Counted from the first letter of the stretch, positions 27,237 to 36,625 are shown. The stretch is 64,000 nucleotides of DNA from Myxococcales bacterium (GCA_003170275.1 PNAM01000078.1:91082-155081), one strand, 5' to 3'. Notes: a model not told the origin generated them from the letters alone. Program-made: numbers and translations.

Positions 27237-28379
27237 CTAGGCGTGCACGCCGCCGAGCTTCTGGCGCGGCAGCGCTTCGATCTCGGCGAGCTGCTCCTCG
27301 AGATGCGCGGGCACCTGGGCGAACACGTCCTCGACCAGCGAGCGCAGCGGCGGCGGGCCGACCGGCTCCTCGGCGGCGATCGCGTCGCGCACCTCGGCCT
27401 CGATCGCGCTCTTCATACGCTCGTCGGCGGCGTCGTCGAGCAGGCCGCCGGCGATCAGGTACTTGCGGAAGCGCGCGATCGGGTCCTTGAGCTTCCACTG
27501 CTCGGTGATCGACTCGTCGCGATAGCGCGTCGGATCGTCGGACGACGAGTGCGCCGAGACGCGGTAGGTGAGCGCCTCGACGAACGTCGGTCCCTCGCCG
27601 CGTCGCGCGCGCTCGACCGCCTCCTTCATCACGCCGACCACCGCCAGCACGTCGTTGCCGTCGACGCGGATGCCCGGCATGCCGTAGGCGAGCGCCTTGA
27701 TCGCAAACGTCGGCGATGCGGTCTGCACGCTCGCCGGCGTCGAGATCGCCCACTGGTTGTTGGCGCAGAACAGCACCAGCGGCGCCTTGGTCACGCCGGC
27801 AAAGTTCGCCGCCACGTGAAAGTCCTCTTCCGAGGTCGCGCCGTCGCCCATGCAGCCGATCACCACCACCGGATCCTTGCGCAGCTTGGCCGCCCAGGCC
27901 AGCCCGACCGCGTGCGGCAGCTGGGTCGCGATGCACGAGGACATGGTCACGTAGTGCGCCGCGCGCGTCCCCGGGTGGCACGGTAGCTGGCGTCCCTTGC
28001 CCACGTCGTTGGCGTTGCCGAAGATCTGCGCGACATATTGCCGCATGGTGAGCCCGCGGTAGATCGCCGCGCCGGCATCGCGCAGCGCGGGCACCAACCA
28101 GTCGTTCGGCCCGAGCGCCGCCGCCGGCCCGATCACCGCCGCTTCCTGCCCGCGCGCCTCGCCGTAGAACCCGATGCGCCCCTGCCGCTGCATCGCCAAC
28201 AGGCGCTCGTCCATGATGCGAATGGTGAGCATGCCGCGGTAGATCTTGCGCGCCTCGTCGGGCGACAGCACCGGCGCGCGCGACGCATCGAGCTTGCCCG
28301 TCTCCGACAGGACCTGGTACAGCGCGAGCGTCGGGTCGTCGGCAGGCGGAAGCGGAATCGCGCCGCGGACCTCGACCAC
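27237..28379 (-). CDS. 2-oxo acid dehydrogenase E1 alpha subunit, second copy in operon
   Basis: 380 aa thiamine-diphosphate enzyme subunit, branched-chain type. The TPP motif GDGATSEEDFH starts at 178 and ends at the NN of ANNQWAIS; the YRVSAHSSSDDPTRYR loop follows. With E1 beta it would decarboxylate a 2-oxo acid and load E2. Last gene of a four-gene operon; its GTG overlaps the E2 stop (TAGTG). Compared with the first-copy E1 alpha at 30635 it keeps the canonical GDG. Confidence 0.92.
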   Translation of the reverse strand: MVEVRGAIPLPPADDPTLALYQVLSETGKLDASRAPVLSPDEARKIYRGMLTIRIMDERLLAMQRQGRIGFYGEARGQEAAVIGPAAALGPNDWLVPALRDAGAAIYRGLTMRQYVAQIFGNANDVGKGRQLPCHPGTRAAHYVTMSSCIATQLPHAVGLAWAAKLRKDPVVVIGCMGDGATSEEDFHVAANFAGVTKAPLVLFCANNQWAISTPASVQTASPTFAIKALAYGMPGIRVDGNDVLAVVGVMKEAVERARRGEGPTFVEALTYRVSAHSSSDDPTRYRDESITEQWKLKDPIARFRKYLIAGGLLDDAADERMKSAIEAEVRDAIAAEEPVGPPPLRSLVEDVFAQVPAHLEEQLAEIEALPRQKLGGVHA

Positions 28380-29647
28380 TACACCATCTCCATGAACATC
28401 AGCGTCGGGTCCTGGAGCAGCTCGATCACGTGCTGCAGGAACTGCGCACCTTGGTATCCGTCGACGATGCGGTGGTCGAGCGAGATCGACAGGTTCATCA
28501 TCTCGCGGATCACGATCTGTCCGTCGCGCACCACCGCCGACGGCTTGATCTTGTGCACGCCGAGGATCGCCACCTCGGGGTAGTTGATGATCGGCGTGGC
28601 GAGCACGCCGCCGAGCGTGCCCAGCGACGAGATGGTGAAGGTCGATCCGGTGAGCTCGTCGCGCGAGGCCTTGCCGGTGCGCGCGCGCTCGCTCAGCTCG
28701 TCCAGCGACCTGGCGATGTCAAACAAGGAACGCAGCTCGGCGTCCTTGAGCACCGGCACCACCAGGCCCTCGGCGGTCGCCGCCGCCACGCCGATGTGGC
28801 AGCGCTTGCGCAGCACGATCTCCTGCTTGGCCTCGTCGAGCGTGGCGTTGACGATCGGAAACTTCTTGAGCCCCGCGCACACCGCCTTGACGATGAACGG
28901 CAGGAACGACAGCTTGATGCCGCGCTCCTCGGCCCGCGCCTTGGCGCGCTTGCGCAGGCCCACCAGCTCGGTCATGTCGCACTCCTCCACGTAGGTGAAG
29001 TGCGCGGCCGTCTGCCGCGAGCGGTGCATATTCTCGGCGATCTTCTTGCGCACGCCGCGGAACGGCACGCGCTCGTCGGCGGCCTCCGCGTGCACGGGCG
29101 CGGGCGCGGGGTTGTACAAGAGCGGCACCGCCGCTTGCGCCGCGCCATGCCCCTGAGTCCCGTCGGCGGCCGCGCGCACGTCGTCGTGCGTGACCCGCCC
29201 GTTGGGCCCGCTAGCCGCGATGGTCCCGAGGTCGACACCCAGATCGCGCGCCAGCTTGCGCGTCGCCGGCGTGGCCAGAACTTTGCCGCCCTCGACGCGC
29301 GGCATGGCGATGACGTTCGCCGCCGGCAGCTTGTGGTCGGCGAACTGACGCTCCTCACGCGCGGTCGGCTGCTTCTCGACAGCAGGCGACGGCGCCTTCG
29401 CCGCGGCGCCCGCCTCCTCGATCACCACCATCACCGCGCCCACCGCGCACAGCTTGCCCTCGAGCGCGCGGATCTCCTTGATCACGCCGGCCCTCGGCGA
29501 GGGGATCTCCACCGTCGCCTTGTCGGTCATCACCTCGACCATTGGCTGGTCCTCGCGGACCTGCTCGCCGGTCTTGACCAACCACTTGACGACCTCGCCC
29601 TCGACGACGCCTTCACCGATGTCGGGCAGCCGGAACTCGAACGCCAT
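28379..29647 (-). CDS. 2-oxo acid dehydrogenase E2 (dihydrolipoyl acyltransferase)
   Basis: 422 aa. One lipoyl domain with Lys43 (MTDKATVEI), a peripheral subunit-binding domain (about 120-160, ATRKLARDLGVDLGTI) and the catalytic acyltransferase core ending in SLDHRIVDGYQGAQFL with the active-site His and Asp. The ATG follows AGGAGA. It sits between E1 beta and the second E1 alpha. Branched-chain type is most likely, judging from the E1 sequences; pyruvate or acetoin type not excluded. Confidence 0.95.
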   Translation of the reverse strand: MAFEFRLPDIGEGVVEGEVVKWLVKTGEQVREDQPMVEVMTDKATVEIPSPRAGVIKEIRALEGKLCAVGAVMVVIEEAGAAAKAPSPAVEKQPTAREERQFADHKLPAANVIAMPRVEGGKVLATPATRKLARDLGVDLGTIAASGPNGRVTHDDVRAAADGTQGHGAAQAAVPLLYNPAPAPVHAEAADERVPFRGVRKKIAENMHRSRQTAAHFTYVEECDMTELVGLRKRAKARAEERGIKLSFLPFIVKAVCAGLKKFPIVNATLDEAKQEIVLRKRCHIGVAAATAEGLVVPVLKDAELRSLFDIARSLDELSERARTGKASRDELTGSTFTISSLGTLGGVLATPIINYPEVAILGVHKIKPSAVVRDGQIVIREMMNLSISLDHRIVDGYQGAQFLQHVIELLQDPTLMFMEMV

Positions 29648-29655
29648 GGGCTCTC

Positions 29656-30630
29656 CTAGAAGGACGCGGTCGTTTTGATGGCTGCGGCCACCCGGTCGGG
29701 CGACGGCAGGTACTCGTTCTCGAGCGTGTAGGGGAACGGCGTGTCGAACCCGGCGACGCGCGCGATCGGCGCCTCGAGCGACATCAGCGCCTTCTCTGCG
29801 ATCATCGCCGCCAGCTCCGCGCCGTAGCCGCAGGTCTTGGGCGCCTCGTGCGCGATCACCACGCGGCCGGTCTTGCGCACCGACTCGAGGATGGTCTCGG
29901 TATCGAGCGGCAAGAGCGTGCGCAGATCGATGATCTCCGGATCGAAGCCTTCGGCCGCCGCCTTCTCGGCCGCTTCGATGCAGGTGTGCACCATCGCGCC
30001 GTAACACAGCAGCGTCACCTGCGCGCCTTCGCGCACGATCTTGGCCTTGCCGAGCGGCACCGTGTAGTCGCCCTCGGGCACCTCGCCCTTGGACGCGCGA
30101 TACACGCGCTTGGGCTCCATGAAGATCACCGGATCCTCGCCGCGGATCGACGACAGCAAGAGTCCCTTGGCGTCGTACGGATTGGACGGGATCACCACCT
30201 TCAACCCCGGCGTGTGCGCGAAATAGGCCTCCGGCGACTGCGAGTGGTAGTGCCCGCCGCGGATGCCGCCGCCGTAGGGCGTGCGGATCACCACCGGCGC
30301 CGGGTACTGCCCGCCCGAGCGATAGCGAAACTTGGCCAGCTCGTTGACGATCTGGTCGTACGCCGGATAGATGAAGTCGGCGAACTGGATCTCCGGCACC
30401 GGCTTGAGCCCATACAGCGCCATGCCGATGGCCGCGCCGATGATGCCGGCCTCGGCGAGCGGCGTGTCGATCACGCGATCGGGCCCGAACTCGTCGAACA
30501 GCCCGTTGGTCGCGCGGAACACGCCGCCGAACTTGCCCACGTCCTCGCCCAGCACGACCACGCGGCTGTCGCGCCGCATCTCGAGCCGAAGCGCATCGTT
30601 GACCGCCTGAATGATATTGAGAACCGGCAT
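29656..30630 (-). CDS. 2-oxo acid dehydrogenase E1 beta subunit
   Basis: 324 aa transketolase-like subunit. Signatures: VVVLGEDVGKFGGVFRATNGL, DTPLAEAGIIGAAIGMALYGLKPVPEIQFADFIYPA, and GGHYHSQSPEAYFAHTPGLKVVIPSNPYDAKGLL. It pairs with E1 alpha. Gap of 4 nt after the first E1 alpha and 8 nt before E2, so one transcript. Confidence 0.96.
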   Translation of the reverse strand: MPVLNIIQAVNDALRLEMRRDSRVVVLGEDVGKFGGVFRATNGLFDEFGPDRVIDTPLAEAGIIGAAIGMALYGLKPVPEIQFADFIYPAYDQIVNELAKFRYRSGGQYPAPVVIRTPYGGGIRGGHYHSQSPEAYFAHTPGLKVVIPSNPYDAKGLLLSSIRGEDPVIFMEPKRVYRASKGEVPEGDYTVPLGKAKIVREGAQVTLLCYGAMVHTCIEAAEKAAAEGFDPEIIDLRTLLPLDTETILESVRKTGRVVIAHEAPKTCGYGAELAAMIAEKALMSLEAPIARVAGFDTPFPYTLENEYLPSPDRVAAAIKTTASF

Positions 30631-30634
30631 CTTC

Positions 30635-31777
30635 CTAGTGGCCTCCGTGACCCGACTTCGCGCGTGGCCCGGCCAAGCACTCCGCCATCTGCTCTTTCAG
30701 GTGCGGCGGCATCTCGGCGAACACGTCCTCGAACATGGTCTCGAGCGCCGGCGGCCCGAGCGATTCGGCGTGCTTGAGCGCCGCGCCGATCTCTTCCGTG
30801 ATCTCTTTGGTGTACTGATCGTGCACGTCCTGGCTCCACAGCCCGCGCTTGACCAGGTAGCGGCGCCAGCGCTCGAGCGGGTCGTTCGCTTCCCACGCGG
30901 TCACCTCGGCGGGATCGCGATAGACGTTGGGATCGTCCGACGAGGAATGCCCGCCGCGGCGGTAGGTCACGCCCTCGATCAGCGTCGGCCCCTCGCCGGC
31001 GCGCGCGCGCTTGACCGCGTCTTCCATCACCGCGATCACCGCCAGCAGATCGTTGCCGTCGACGCGCACGCCCGGCATGCCGTAGGCGAGCGCCTTGATG
31101 GCGAACGACGACGACGCGGTCTGCTTGCCCTGCGAGGTCGAGATCGCCCAGCCGTTGTTGCGGCAGAAGAAGATGCACGGCGCCTTGACCACGCCCGCGA
31201 AGTTCATGCCCACGTGGAACTGGCCGGTCGAGCTGGTGCCCTCGCCGAAGTAGACCAGCGCCACGTCGTCCTTCTTGGTGAGGCGCGCCGCCCAGGCCAT
31301 GCCCACCGCCTGCGGGATCTGCGTGCCCACCGGCGACGAGATCGAGACGAAGTTGATCCAGCGCGCCGAGTGGTGCACCGGCATCTGCCGGCCCTTGACC
31401 GGATCCTCGACGTTGCCGAACAGCTGGTTGGTGAAGTCCTTCATCGAGTAGCCGCGCCAGAACGCCACGCCCGGCTCGCGATACGACGGAAACACCCAGT
31501 CGGTCGGCTTGAGCGCGTAGGCGGCGCCGAAGTGGGTGGCCTCCTCGCCGGTCGACTGCATGTAGAAGCCGAGCCGGCCCTGCCGTTGCAGCTTCATGAA
31601 GCGATCGTCGACCAGCCGCACCTGCAACAGGCCGCGGTACAGCTTGAGGCACGCCTGATCGGGCACCTCGGGCGCCTGGACGCCGGGGAGGATGTTGCCC
31701 TGGTCATCCATAACCTTGAATAGAGCGTCTGGATTGCGCGCCGGATCCAGGGGGATCGGCTGCCCTTTTGCGAGCAT
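30635..31777 (-). CDS. 2-oxo acid dehydrogenase E1 alpha subunit, first copy in operon
   Basis: 380 aa, first gene of the operon. Same family as 27237-28379 but clearly diverged. The TPP/Mg motif reads GEGTSSTGQFH (178-188) ending at RNNGWAIS, so the usual metal-binding Asp is Glu. YRRGGHSSSDDPNVYRD is the regulatory-loop equivalent. The ATG has a GGAGA site and a promoter at 31838-31810. Two alpha subunits with one beta suggests alternative assemblies. Confidence 0.92.
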   Translation of the reverse strand: MLAKGQPIPLDPARNPDALFKVMDDQGNILPGVQAPEVPDQACLKLYRGLLQVRLVDDRFMKLQRQGRLGFYMQSTGEEATHFGAAYALKPTDWVFPSYREPGVAFWRGYSMKDFTNQLFGNVEDPVKGRQMPVHHSARWINFVSISSPVGTQIPQAVGMAWAARLTKKDDVALVYFGEGTSSTGQFHVGMNFAGVVKAPCIFFCRNNGWAISTSQGKQTASSSFAIKALAYGMPGVRVDGNDLLAVIAVMEDAVKRARAGEGPTLIEGVTYRRGGHSSSDDPNVYRDPAEVTAWEANDPLERWRRYLVKRGLWSQDVHDQYTKEITEEIGAALKHAESLGPPALETMFEDVFAEMPPHLKEQMAECLAGPRAKSGHGGH

Positions 31778-31809
31778 GGAAATCTCCGGCCTGAGTAGAG
31801 TTGCCGGGG

Positions 31810-31838
31810 CATTTAACCGTGTTGGACGGCGAAGTCAA
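31810..31838 (-). promoter_or_regulatory. Promoter of the E1alpha-E1beta-E2-E1alpha operon
   Basis: TTGACT (31838-31833), 17 nt, TAAATG (31815-31810) on the minus strand, with the operon's ATG about 26 nt beyond the predicted start. No second promoter is obvious inside the operon. Confidence 0.6.
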
Positions 31839-31935
31839 GCGAGACCAAGCGTCGAAAGTCCATGAAACCGCACGTGAAATGGTGGCGCGTTGCGTTAGTT
31901 CAACAGAGTGGGAGGCCAACTCCGTATGTAGGACC

Positions 31936-32241
31936 ATGAGTCACATCGCGTACACCATCACCTGCCCCCCCAATTTCAACCCGCTTGCAGCCATCGCGGG
32001 CTACCTGCGCGCCGAAAAGCTCGGCAAGCTGCTCAGGGTGCTCGCCGCCGGCATCCTGCTCCAGCTAATGGGCGCGGGTGGGCTGTACCTGTTCTACCGT
32101 TGGCCCTTGAGCGGCGCCCTGCACCTGGTCGCGCCGGCCGGGCCGTTCGTGGCGTTCGCCGGCATCTGCGTCACGCTGGTCTCGGCGCTGTTGGTGTTCC
32201 GCACGCTCCAGGAAGGCGCTACAGCACGGGCACGCCGCTAG
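31936..32241 (+). CDS. Small membrane protein (101 aa)
   Basis: MSHIAYTITCPPNFNPLAA, then two hydrophobic segments (about 36-54 and 66-88) joined by a short loop and a basic tail. No family recognised. The ATG has only a weak upstream AGGA. It ends inside the 3-prime end of the convergent gene at 32219 (23-nt overlap). Confidence 0.55.
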   Translation: MSHIAYTITCPPNFNPLAAIAGYLRAEKLGKLLRVLAAGILLQLMGAGGLYLFYRWPLSGALHLVAPAGPFVAFAGICVTLVSALLVFRTLQEGATARARR

Positions 32242-33352
32242 GCCGCAGCACCTGCACCCGCACGGTGCCTTGATCCGCCAGCGGGGCGAACTTGAGCCCC
32301 GACGAATCGCCTGAGTCGGCCACCAGATCTTCCGGTCCGAGCAACCCATCAGGTTTTCCGTCCGGGCCGCGATCCTCGACCATCACCACGATGTGATCCC
32401 AGCTGCGCGGCAGGCCGTCGAAGCCGACGTAGTCGAGCGCGATCAGATCGCCCGCACGCACCTGCGCGCCGAAGCGGATCGCCGGCTCGGCGGGCGTGGT
32501 CTTCACTAGCGACGGGCCGGCCACCCGGCTCATCGAGTCGACCAGCTCGGCGACGCTGGTGTATTCCAGCTTGCTGGCGCCCGCGCGACGCAGGGCCGCG
32601 ACCAGGATGTCGGCGCAGTCGGCGCCGATGTAGCGCTCCGCCTGATTGCGCGTGCCCTTGCCGGCCGAGCCGAACAGGTAGGGCACGTTGAAGTACGACG
32701 TGAGCCAGCCCAAGAAGCCGTCGCTCGAGCGAAAGCTGTAGCGCAAGACGCGCGGCGAGATCTGGCCCTCGGGCGCATCGCCGGCGCCGGGCGTGGCCAG
32801 CGATTGCCCGTCGGCTTCGAGCGTGGCGCAGAGGCGCATGGTGCCGAGCCCGCGCTGTCCGGCGCGGTCCTGGCTCCCGCTCGGCGTGGCGTCGCGCACG
32901 ATCAGGCGCGCGCCGTCGCCGGACGACGCGACCGGCGATTCGAAATATTCGAGCTTGTCGAAGCCGATCCACTTGCCGTGATCGGGCCCGAACACCACCG
33001 CGTTCGAGTACACCTTGGCCGTCTTGTTGGGCGCGGGCGTGTCCACGTGCTCCATGCGCGGCTCGACGCGCTTCCACGCCACCGTCATCGGCCCGCAACC
33101 TGCGCTCGTCCACGACACCCGCCCGCGGCCGGGGAGCTCCGAGAACAGCACGGCGCGTCCATCGAGCTGCCCGGGCGCGACCAAGAACACCTCGATCGCT
33201 TCACCGAGCCGCGCATCGACCGCGCGCGCCGCCGCGGCCTTCGAGCCCTGCACGCGGGCCTCGAGCCACGGCCGGCCGCGCAGGTGACACGCCGGCCCGG
33301 CGTGCGCGATCGACGAGGCCGCGAGAAGGCACACCACGACCGCGCTTCTCAT
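32219..33352 (-). CDS. Secreted protein with papain/NlpC-like features (377 aa)
   Basis: Signal peptide MRSAVVVCLLAASSIAHA. The N-terminal 180 residues are beta-rich with an unknown fold. The C-terminal part has YIGADCADILVAALRRAG and, 80 residues later, RAGDLIALDY plus SWDHIVVMVED, the Cys and His spacing of papain-fold NlpC/P60-type or related amidases. This is a tentative call. It ends 17 nt after the M15 peptidase stop on the same strand, so an envelope-modifying role is plausible. Confidence 0.65.
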   Translation of the reverse strand: MRSAVVVCLLAASSIAHAGPACHLRGRPWLEARVQGSKAAAARAVDARLGEAIEVFLVAPGQLDGRAVLFSELPGRGRVSWTSAGCGPMTVAWKRVEPRMEHVDTPAPNKTAKVYSNAVVFGPDHGKWIGFDKLEYFESPVASSGDGARLIVRDATPSGSQDRAGQRGLGTMRLCATLEADGQSLATPGAGDAPEGQISPRVLRYSFRSSDGFLGWLTSYFNVPYLFGSAGKGTRNQAERYIGADCADILVAALRRAGASKLEYTSVAELVDSMSRVAGPSLVKTTPAEPAIRFGAQVRAGDLIALDYVGFDGLPRSWDHIVVMVEDRGPDGKPDGLLGPEDLVADSGDSSGLKFAPLADQGTVRVQVLRPSGVPVL

Positions 33353-33369
33353 GCCGCGTAGTACGGCGG

Positions 33370-34074
33370 CTACGGGTAGCAACTCCCGTCGAGCAGCTCG
33401 GGCCGGTACTCGAAGTGCATGGTGTCGAAGTGGTACCACCTCCCACCCCAGATGAACCCTTCGGCCTCGAACGCGTCGACGATCTTCTGCGGGATCTTGT
33501 TTTGCCATCCGGCCTTGGACCAGCGCCAGTAGTGCGAGAGCGCGGGGTTGAGATCGAGCGCGATGCCCCACGCGTGCGCGCTCTGGCGCGTGGTGCCGGC
33601 AATCACGCGATCGTTGTGGCTGCCGCCGAGCTTGGCGAAGAACGGCGCGAGCGCCGGATCCTTGCCCACCCGCGCGGCGATGCGCGCGAGCGCCGGCGCG
33701 ACCTGGTCGTTCACCTGCACCGGGTGCCCCATGAACGTGGCCTTGACCAGCTTCGATTCGGGATAGGCGGCGCGATACAAGGCCTCGACGCGCGCGCGGC
33801 CCGGATCTTCGTTCTCGTCGGTGACGGGCTTGATCGGGCCGGTGTGATAGCGGGTGGCGAAGATGTCCTTGATCGCCGGATCGTCCAGCCGTTCGGCGGC
33901 GCTGCGCACCCCGCGATCGTAGGGCAGGGCGGTGCCGTCGGCGAGCACCGCGACCCACGCGCCCCCGCGCTGCTCCGCGTGCGCCCCGAGATAGCGCTCG
34001 ACGCACTGAAGCGGCGTCGCGTGCGCTGTCGCCGCGAGGATCATCGTACCGATCAGCTGACGTACTACGCCCAT
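33370..34074 (-). CDS. M15-family peptidase, D-alanyl-D-alanine carboxypeptidase-like
   Basis: 234 aa with a signal peptide (LIGTMILAATAHA). The zinc site of M15 peptidases is clear: SAHAWGIALDLNP supplies HxxxxxxD and FDTMHFEYRPELL supplies the final His and catalytic Glu. Likely trims peptidoglycan peptides in the periplasm. A longer start at 34095 would overlap the start of the divergent YARHG gene; I chose the ATG that opens the signal peptide. Confidence 0.85.
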   Translation of the reverse strand: MGVVRQLIGTMILAATAHATPLQCVERYLGAHAEQRGGAWVAVLADGTALPYDRGVRSAAERLDDPAIKDIFATRYHTGPIKPVTDENEDPGRARVEALYRAAYPESKLVKATFMGHPVQVNDQVAPALARIAARVGKDPALAPFFAKLGGSHNDRVIAGTTRQSAHAWGIALDLNPALSHYWRWSKAGWQNKIPQKIVDAFEAEGFIWGGRWYHFDTMHFEYRPELLDGSCYP

Positions 34075-34093
34075 CGGGGGTACTCTATCTGTC

Positions 34094-35083
34094 ATGATAC
34101 GCGTGCGACATCTGGCGTTGGCCGTCCTTGTGGGGGGCGTGGTGCAGGCGGACGAGTTCAAGCCGGCGCCAGACGACATCCCCAACTACTTCGCGGCGGT
34201 CATGCCTTGCAAGATCGAGCGCGACGGCCGCACCACCATCGCGTGCAAGGGCGGCGAGCTCGAGCGCAAGACGCTGCGCGAGCTGTCGATCCTGCGCAAC
34301 ACCATCTACGCGCGCTACGGGTGGGACGGCTATCGCAAGCCGTGGTTGCGCGACTACTTCCACGCGCAGCCGTGGTTCAAGGCCAACCCCAGGTTTACCT
34401 ACAAGGTGCTCTCCGACGCGGATCGCAAGAACGCGCACTTCATCGCCTCCAAGGAGCAGTCGCTCACCTCGACCGAGCTCGAGGGGATGCGCGACGAGAT
34501 CTTCGCGCGTCACGGCAAAGTGTGGGCCGACAAGCAGGAGTACCGCCTGAAGAACGGCAAGACGGTCAAGGCCTGCAAGCCGCCCAAGGGCGTGGTCGAC
34601 GAAGACAAGGACATGGAAGCCGACGACTTCTCGTCGCACGACTGCCGCTTCGCCAAGCAGAAGTGGTACGCGCCCAACCCGAAGTTCTCGCCCGCCGAGC
34701 TCACCACCGGCGACAAGATCGAGCTCGGACTGTTGTCGCGCGCGATGGGCGAGTTCGCGCTCGACAACGAGCAGCGCGAGAAGACCGAGAGCACGCTCGA
34801 GCGAATCCTCAAGCCCGAGGAGCTGCGCCAGCTCTCGCTGCGCGACCTGCGCCTGTTGCGCAACACGATCTACGCGCGCAAGGGACGGCCGTTCAAGTCG
34901 CAGATCCTGCGCGATCACTTCGAAGGAATGGATTGGTACAAGGTCAACACCGGCTACAGCGACAAGGTGCTGTCCGCCAACGACACCCGCAACATCACGT
35001 TGATCAAGTCGGTGGAGAACGAGTTCGGCGGCCCGCTCACCGACGAGGATTGGCTCACCGAGCCGGCCACCGACGGCGCCTGA
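34094..35083 (+). CDS. Secreted protein with three YARHG-type domains (329 aa)
   Basis: Signal peptide (HLALAVLVGGVVQA) then three repeats of the YARHG signature: RNTIYARYGWDG (about 70), RDEIFARHGKVW (about 140) and RNTIYARKGRPF (about 260), each followed by a short WF/WY-rich helix. YARHG is an extracellular domain of unknown function, proposed to act at the peptidoglycan or surface. It diverges from the M15 peptidase, with starts only 20 nt apart. Confidence 0.88.
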   Translation: MIRVRHLALAVLVGGVVQADEFKPAPDDIPNYFAAVMPCKIERDGRTTIACKGGELERKTLRELSILRNTIYARYGWDGYRKPWLRDYFHAQPWFKANPRFTYKVLSDADRKNAHFIASKEQSLTSTELEGMRDEIFARHGKVWADKQEYRLKNGKTVKACKPPKGVVDEDKDMEADDFSSHDCRFAKQKWYAPNPKFSPAELTTGDKIELGLLSRAMGEFALDNEQREKTESTLERILKPEELRQLSLRDLRLLRNTIYARKGRPFKSQILRDHFEGMDWYKVNTGYSDKVLSANDTRNITLIKSVENEFGGPLTDEDWLTEPATDGA

Positions 35084-35128
35084 TGAAGGCCTCGTCCCCC
35101 CGGGTGGGGGACCTGTTCACCCGCCGGT

Positions 35129-36028
35129 TCATTCGATCTTCAGGACGCCGGCCGATCGCTGTGGCTTCGATCCGAGGTCGCGCGAGAGCGTCTCGATCAG
35201 CTCGAGGAGACCCGCGTCGGTGGACGGAGCCGGCGGCGCCAGCAGGCCGGCGACCAGCGGCAGCGCGCGGATGTGCGTGACCGCGCCCGAGTCCTCGATG
35301 GTGAAACGCAGCGCGTAGGCATCGGTCACGTCGGTGCAGCGACAGCCGAACGCGAGGTTGCCGAGCGAATACGCGATCACCGCGCGCCCGCGCCGCTCGA
35401 TGCCCTGCAGCGTGTGCGGTCCGTGTCCCAGCACCGCTACCGCGCCGGCGTCGACCAGCCGCGCCGCCAGTCGTCGCTGCGCCGCGGTCGGCAAGAGCGA
35501 GCCGGTGTGTCCCCAGTGCAACGAGACGATCACCACGCCTCGCTTGGCGCCCGCGCGCACGGCCTCGACCGACTCGGTCTCCGCGTCGAGCTCGGCCGCC
35601 GGCGCGAGCGCGCGGGCCACGACGATCACGCGGCGACCGTCGCGCACGACCTCTCCATCGTGACCCTTCCACGCGGCGCTGACCCCGACGCCCGCGAGCG
35701 CCCGGACCGTGTCGTCGCGACCGGCCTCGCCCTGATCGAGCGCGTGGTTGTTGGCCAGCGACACCACGTCGACGCGGCCCTTCAGCCACGCCGCGCGGGC
35801 CGGCGCCACGCGAAAACGCGCGTCCGACTCGAGGCCGCGCGTGGTGAACGGCGCCTCGAGGTTGACGAACCGCACGTCGCCCGCGAGCACGGTCGCCAGC
35901 CCGGCGAACGGATCGGTGATGGTTCCGCCCGGCTGCAGATCGCCCGCCGCCGACACCTCGAGCGGCCGCGCCTCGGCAAGCGCGCCCAGGCACAAGAGGA
36001 ATGCTGCGACCAACCGAGGAGCCGTCAC
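35129..36028 (-). CDS. CapA-type metallophosphatase-like protein
   Basis: 299 aa from GTG with a signal peptide (LVAAFLLCLGALAEA). It has the CapA (poly-gamma-glutamate synthesis/anchoring family) motifs: AAGDLQPGG, RFVNLEAPFTTRG, VVSLANNHALDQGEAGRDDT, VVSLHWGH and VLGHGPHTLQG. These are the metal ligands of a calcineurin-like fold. In some bacteria CapA anchors polyglutamate capsule; here no cap operon is seen, so the substrate is open. Confidence 0.88.
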   Translation of the reverse strand: MTAPRLVAAFLLCLGALAEARPLEVSAAGDLQPGGTITDPFAGLATVLAGDVRFVNLEAPFTTRGLESDARFRVAPARAAWLKGRVDVVSLANNHALDQGEAGRDDTVRALAGVGVSAAWKGHDGEVVRDGRRVIVVARALAPAAELDAETESVEAVRAGAKRGVVIVSLHWGHTGSLLPTAAQRRLAARLVDAGAVAVLGHGPHTLQGIERRGRAVIAYSLGNLAFGCRCTDVTDAYALRFTIEDSGAVTHIRALPLVAGLLAPPAPSTDAGLLELIETLSRDLGSKPQRSAGVLKIE

Positions 36029-36058
36029 GCGCCTGCGCCTATGGTCTAATGAGCCGAG

Positions 36059-36625
36059 ATGGAATTGATCGTCCTCGGCCTGGTCGCCTCGATCGGCTTC
36101 GCCGGCTACGCGTGGTGGTCCAAGGCGCGCGCGGCCGAGCTGACCACGCCGCCCGAGCTCGAGGCGCCCGAGCGCACCGTCGGCACGTTGCAGGTCGGCG
36201 ACATCGTGCAGCACCTCGGCACCGACTGGCTGGTCGAGGGCGTGCTCACGCTCTCCGACGACGGTCGCGGCACGCGCCTGTACCGCCTGGCGGATGGCGC
36301 GCTCGAGCGCTTTCTGTTCGCGGGGCACGCCGAGCCCGAGGCTGCGCTGTTGGCCGCGGCGCCCGGAGTGCAGGTCGAGGGCGCGCCCGAGCGGGTCGAG
36401 CACGACGGCCAGTCCTATCAGCTCAAGACGCGCGAGAGCGCCGCGGTCCTGCGCGAGGGCACCGTCGGCGAGCGGCGCGCGCTCAACGCCGGCAGCCGCG
36501 TCGGCGTGGCGGCGTACACCGCGGGCGCGCTGCGCCTGGTCGTCCTCTCCTGGGCCGACCAGTGCGATGCGTTCGTCGGCGAGCGCGTCCCCACTCACCT
36601 GCTCGAATTCCTCCCCGGGAAATGA
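36059..36625 (+). CDS. DUF4178-like membrane-anchored protein
   Basis: 188 aa. One N-terminal TM helix (residues 2-20) and a beta-rich domain with VGDIVQHLGTDWLVEGVLTLSDDGRGTRLYRLADG, which resembles DUF4178. No enzyme motif. Divergent from CapA (30 nt between starts) and convergent with the J-domain gene, whose stop abuts its own. Confidence 0.65.
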   Translation: MELIVLGLVASIGFAGYAWWSKARAAELTTPPELEAPERTVGTLQVGDIVQHLGTDWLVEGVLTLSDDGRGTRLYRLADGALERFLFAGHAEPEAALLAAAPGVQVEGAPERVEHDGQSYQLKTRESAAVLREGTVGERRALNAGSRVGVAAYTAGALRLVVLSWADQCDAFVGERVPTHLLEFLPGK

